Shown here: positions 63,576 through 64,000 of the stretch, in pieces | Layout: each line of letters begins with the position of its first letter | How positions within the stretch are numbered: position 1 is the stretch's first letter | NCBI RefSeq assembly: GCF_006757745.1 | Contig: NZ_AP019740.1 | Span: 372,001-436,000, forward strand | Length of the DNA: 64,000 nucleotides | Origin: Acinetobacter radioresistens DSM 6976 = NBRC 102413 = CIP 103788 | GTDB taxonomy: Bacteria > Pseudomonadota > Gammaproteobacteria > Pseudomonadales > Moraxellaceae | Reading direction: 5' to 3' | Notes under the pieces: generated by a model | Told to the model about the DNA's origin: nothing | What the model saw: only the letters and a program-made list of their open reading frames with translations | The model's database searches: none | Position numbers and translations under genes: made by a program

Positions 63576-64000
63576 ATGTCCCACTCCAAGACCATGAAAA
63601 CTAAAGACCGGATTTTGCAGATCAGTTTGCAACTCTTTAATGAGCGTGGAGAGCGTTCTGTAACCACCAACCATATTGCAGCCGAATTGGGAATCAGTCC
63701 AGGTAACCTGTATTACCATTTTCGCAACAAGCAGGAAATTATTAAGGAACTGATGGAACAATACCAGAAAGAGACACTCGACATGCTGTCTCTGCCAGAT
63801 GACCGTCAGTTGAATGCCAATGACAAGATTCGTTATTTTCAGGTTCTTAGCAGCCAGTTATGGGAATACCGCTTTTTGCATCGGGATGTTTATCATCTGG
63901 TCGAAAACAATGATGACTTTAGAAAGATGTATCCACGCTTTGCCGGCCAGGTCATGCAGCAGGGCCAGAGAATTTATCAGGCTTTTGTCGATGCAGGGCT
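63576..64000 (+). CDS. TetR family regulator (runs off window)
   Basis: 141 codons to the window edge, no stop reached. The helix-turn-helix is clear: KTKDRILQISLQLFNERGER, SVTTNHIAAELGISPGNLYY, HFRNKQEIIKELMEQY. It resembles the TetR subgroup with the ITTNHIAAxxGISPGNLYYHFxNK pattern, often linked to alkane or fatty-acid genes. The ATG at 63576 is used; an ATG at 63594 would shorten it by six residues. It is divergent from the aldehyde dehydrogenase gene and probably controls it. Confidence 0.88.
   Translation, partial: MSHSKTMKTKDRILQISLQLFNERGERSVTTNHIAAELGISPGNLYYHFRNKQEIIKELMEQYQKETLDMLSLPDDRQLNANDKIRYFQVLSSQLWEYRFLHRDVYHLVENNDDFRKMYPRFAGQVMQQGQRIYQAFVDAG

Noticed and set aside
1..64000. 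CRISPR arrays, tRNA or rRNA genes, insertion sequences, prophage or integrase genes.
   Set aside because: No spaced direct repeats, no transposase or integrase frames and no tRNA-like cloverleaf were noticed on reading; the catabolic island has no visible mobility genes or attachment repeats.

Overview
The window looks like a chromosomal segment of an Acinetobacter species (Moraxellaceae, Gammaproteobacteria). Gene order is the main reason: rne/rluC/HAD, ptsP-rppH next to a HAD-IB phosphatase, leuC-leuD-leuB-asd-fimV-truA, and an uncharacterised membrane gene before topA. The proteins, the moderately AT-rich sequence and the very AT-rich spacers also fit. I see no rRNA, tRNA, CRISPR array, insertion sequence or prophage.

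Layout. 1-2798: 5' end of rne with a long structured leader, then rluC and a HAD phosphatase. 2799-17833: a catabolic island for 3-phenylpropionate/cinnamate. It holds mhpDFE, a secreted protein, an OprD-type porin, mhpC, a DUF1345 membrane protein, the regulator hcaR, the operon hcaEFCB-mhpB-hcaD and an EamA permease. These enzymes make a complete route: ring dihydroxylation (HcaEFCD), dehydrogenation (HcaB), meta-cleavage (MhpB), hydrolysis to succinate and 2-hydroxypentadienoate (MhpC), hydration (MhpD), aldol cleavage (MhpE) and conversion of acetaldehyde to acetyl-CoA (MhpF). MhpA is absent and not needed, because dioxygenation already yields the catechol.

18034-29806: housekeeping and stress genes (cation efflux, MBL-fold hydrolase, DoxX-like protein, catalase, TetR/aidB pair, a 61-residue basic protein, ptsP-rppH, HAD-IB phosphatase, LysR). 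29979-41938: leucine synthesis, infA, an AraC regulator, truA, asparaginase, a FimV encoded as two cistrons, and asd. 42120-48677: a phosphodiesterase-fold protein, a candidate small RNA, envelope glycosyltransferase and acyltransferase, macro domain, uup and slyX. 48751-61287: a PIN-like protein, topA, a metallopeptidase-like protein, HdeD, glycerate kinase, a UvrD-type helicase, an RRM protein and a YbaL antiporter. 61444-64000: rpmB-rpmG, an aldehyde dehydrogenase and a divergent TetR regulator that runs off the window.

The most interesting item is an unannotated small RNA gene at about 43332-43510. It has seven GGA motifs, most of them in short hairpin loops, including an AGGAA pentaloop at the tip of its own 13-bp terminator. 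It is preceded by a near-perfect GacA box (TGTACG-N6-CTTACA). This is the architecture of the RsmY/RsmZ/CsrB class of CsrA-sequestering RNAs.
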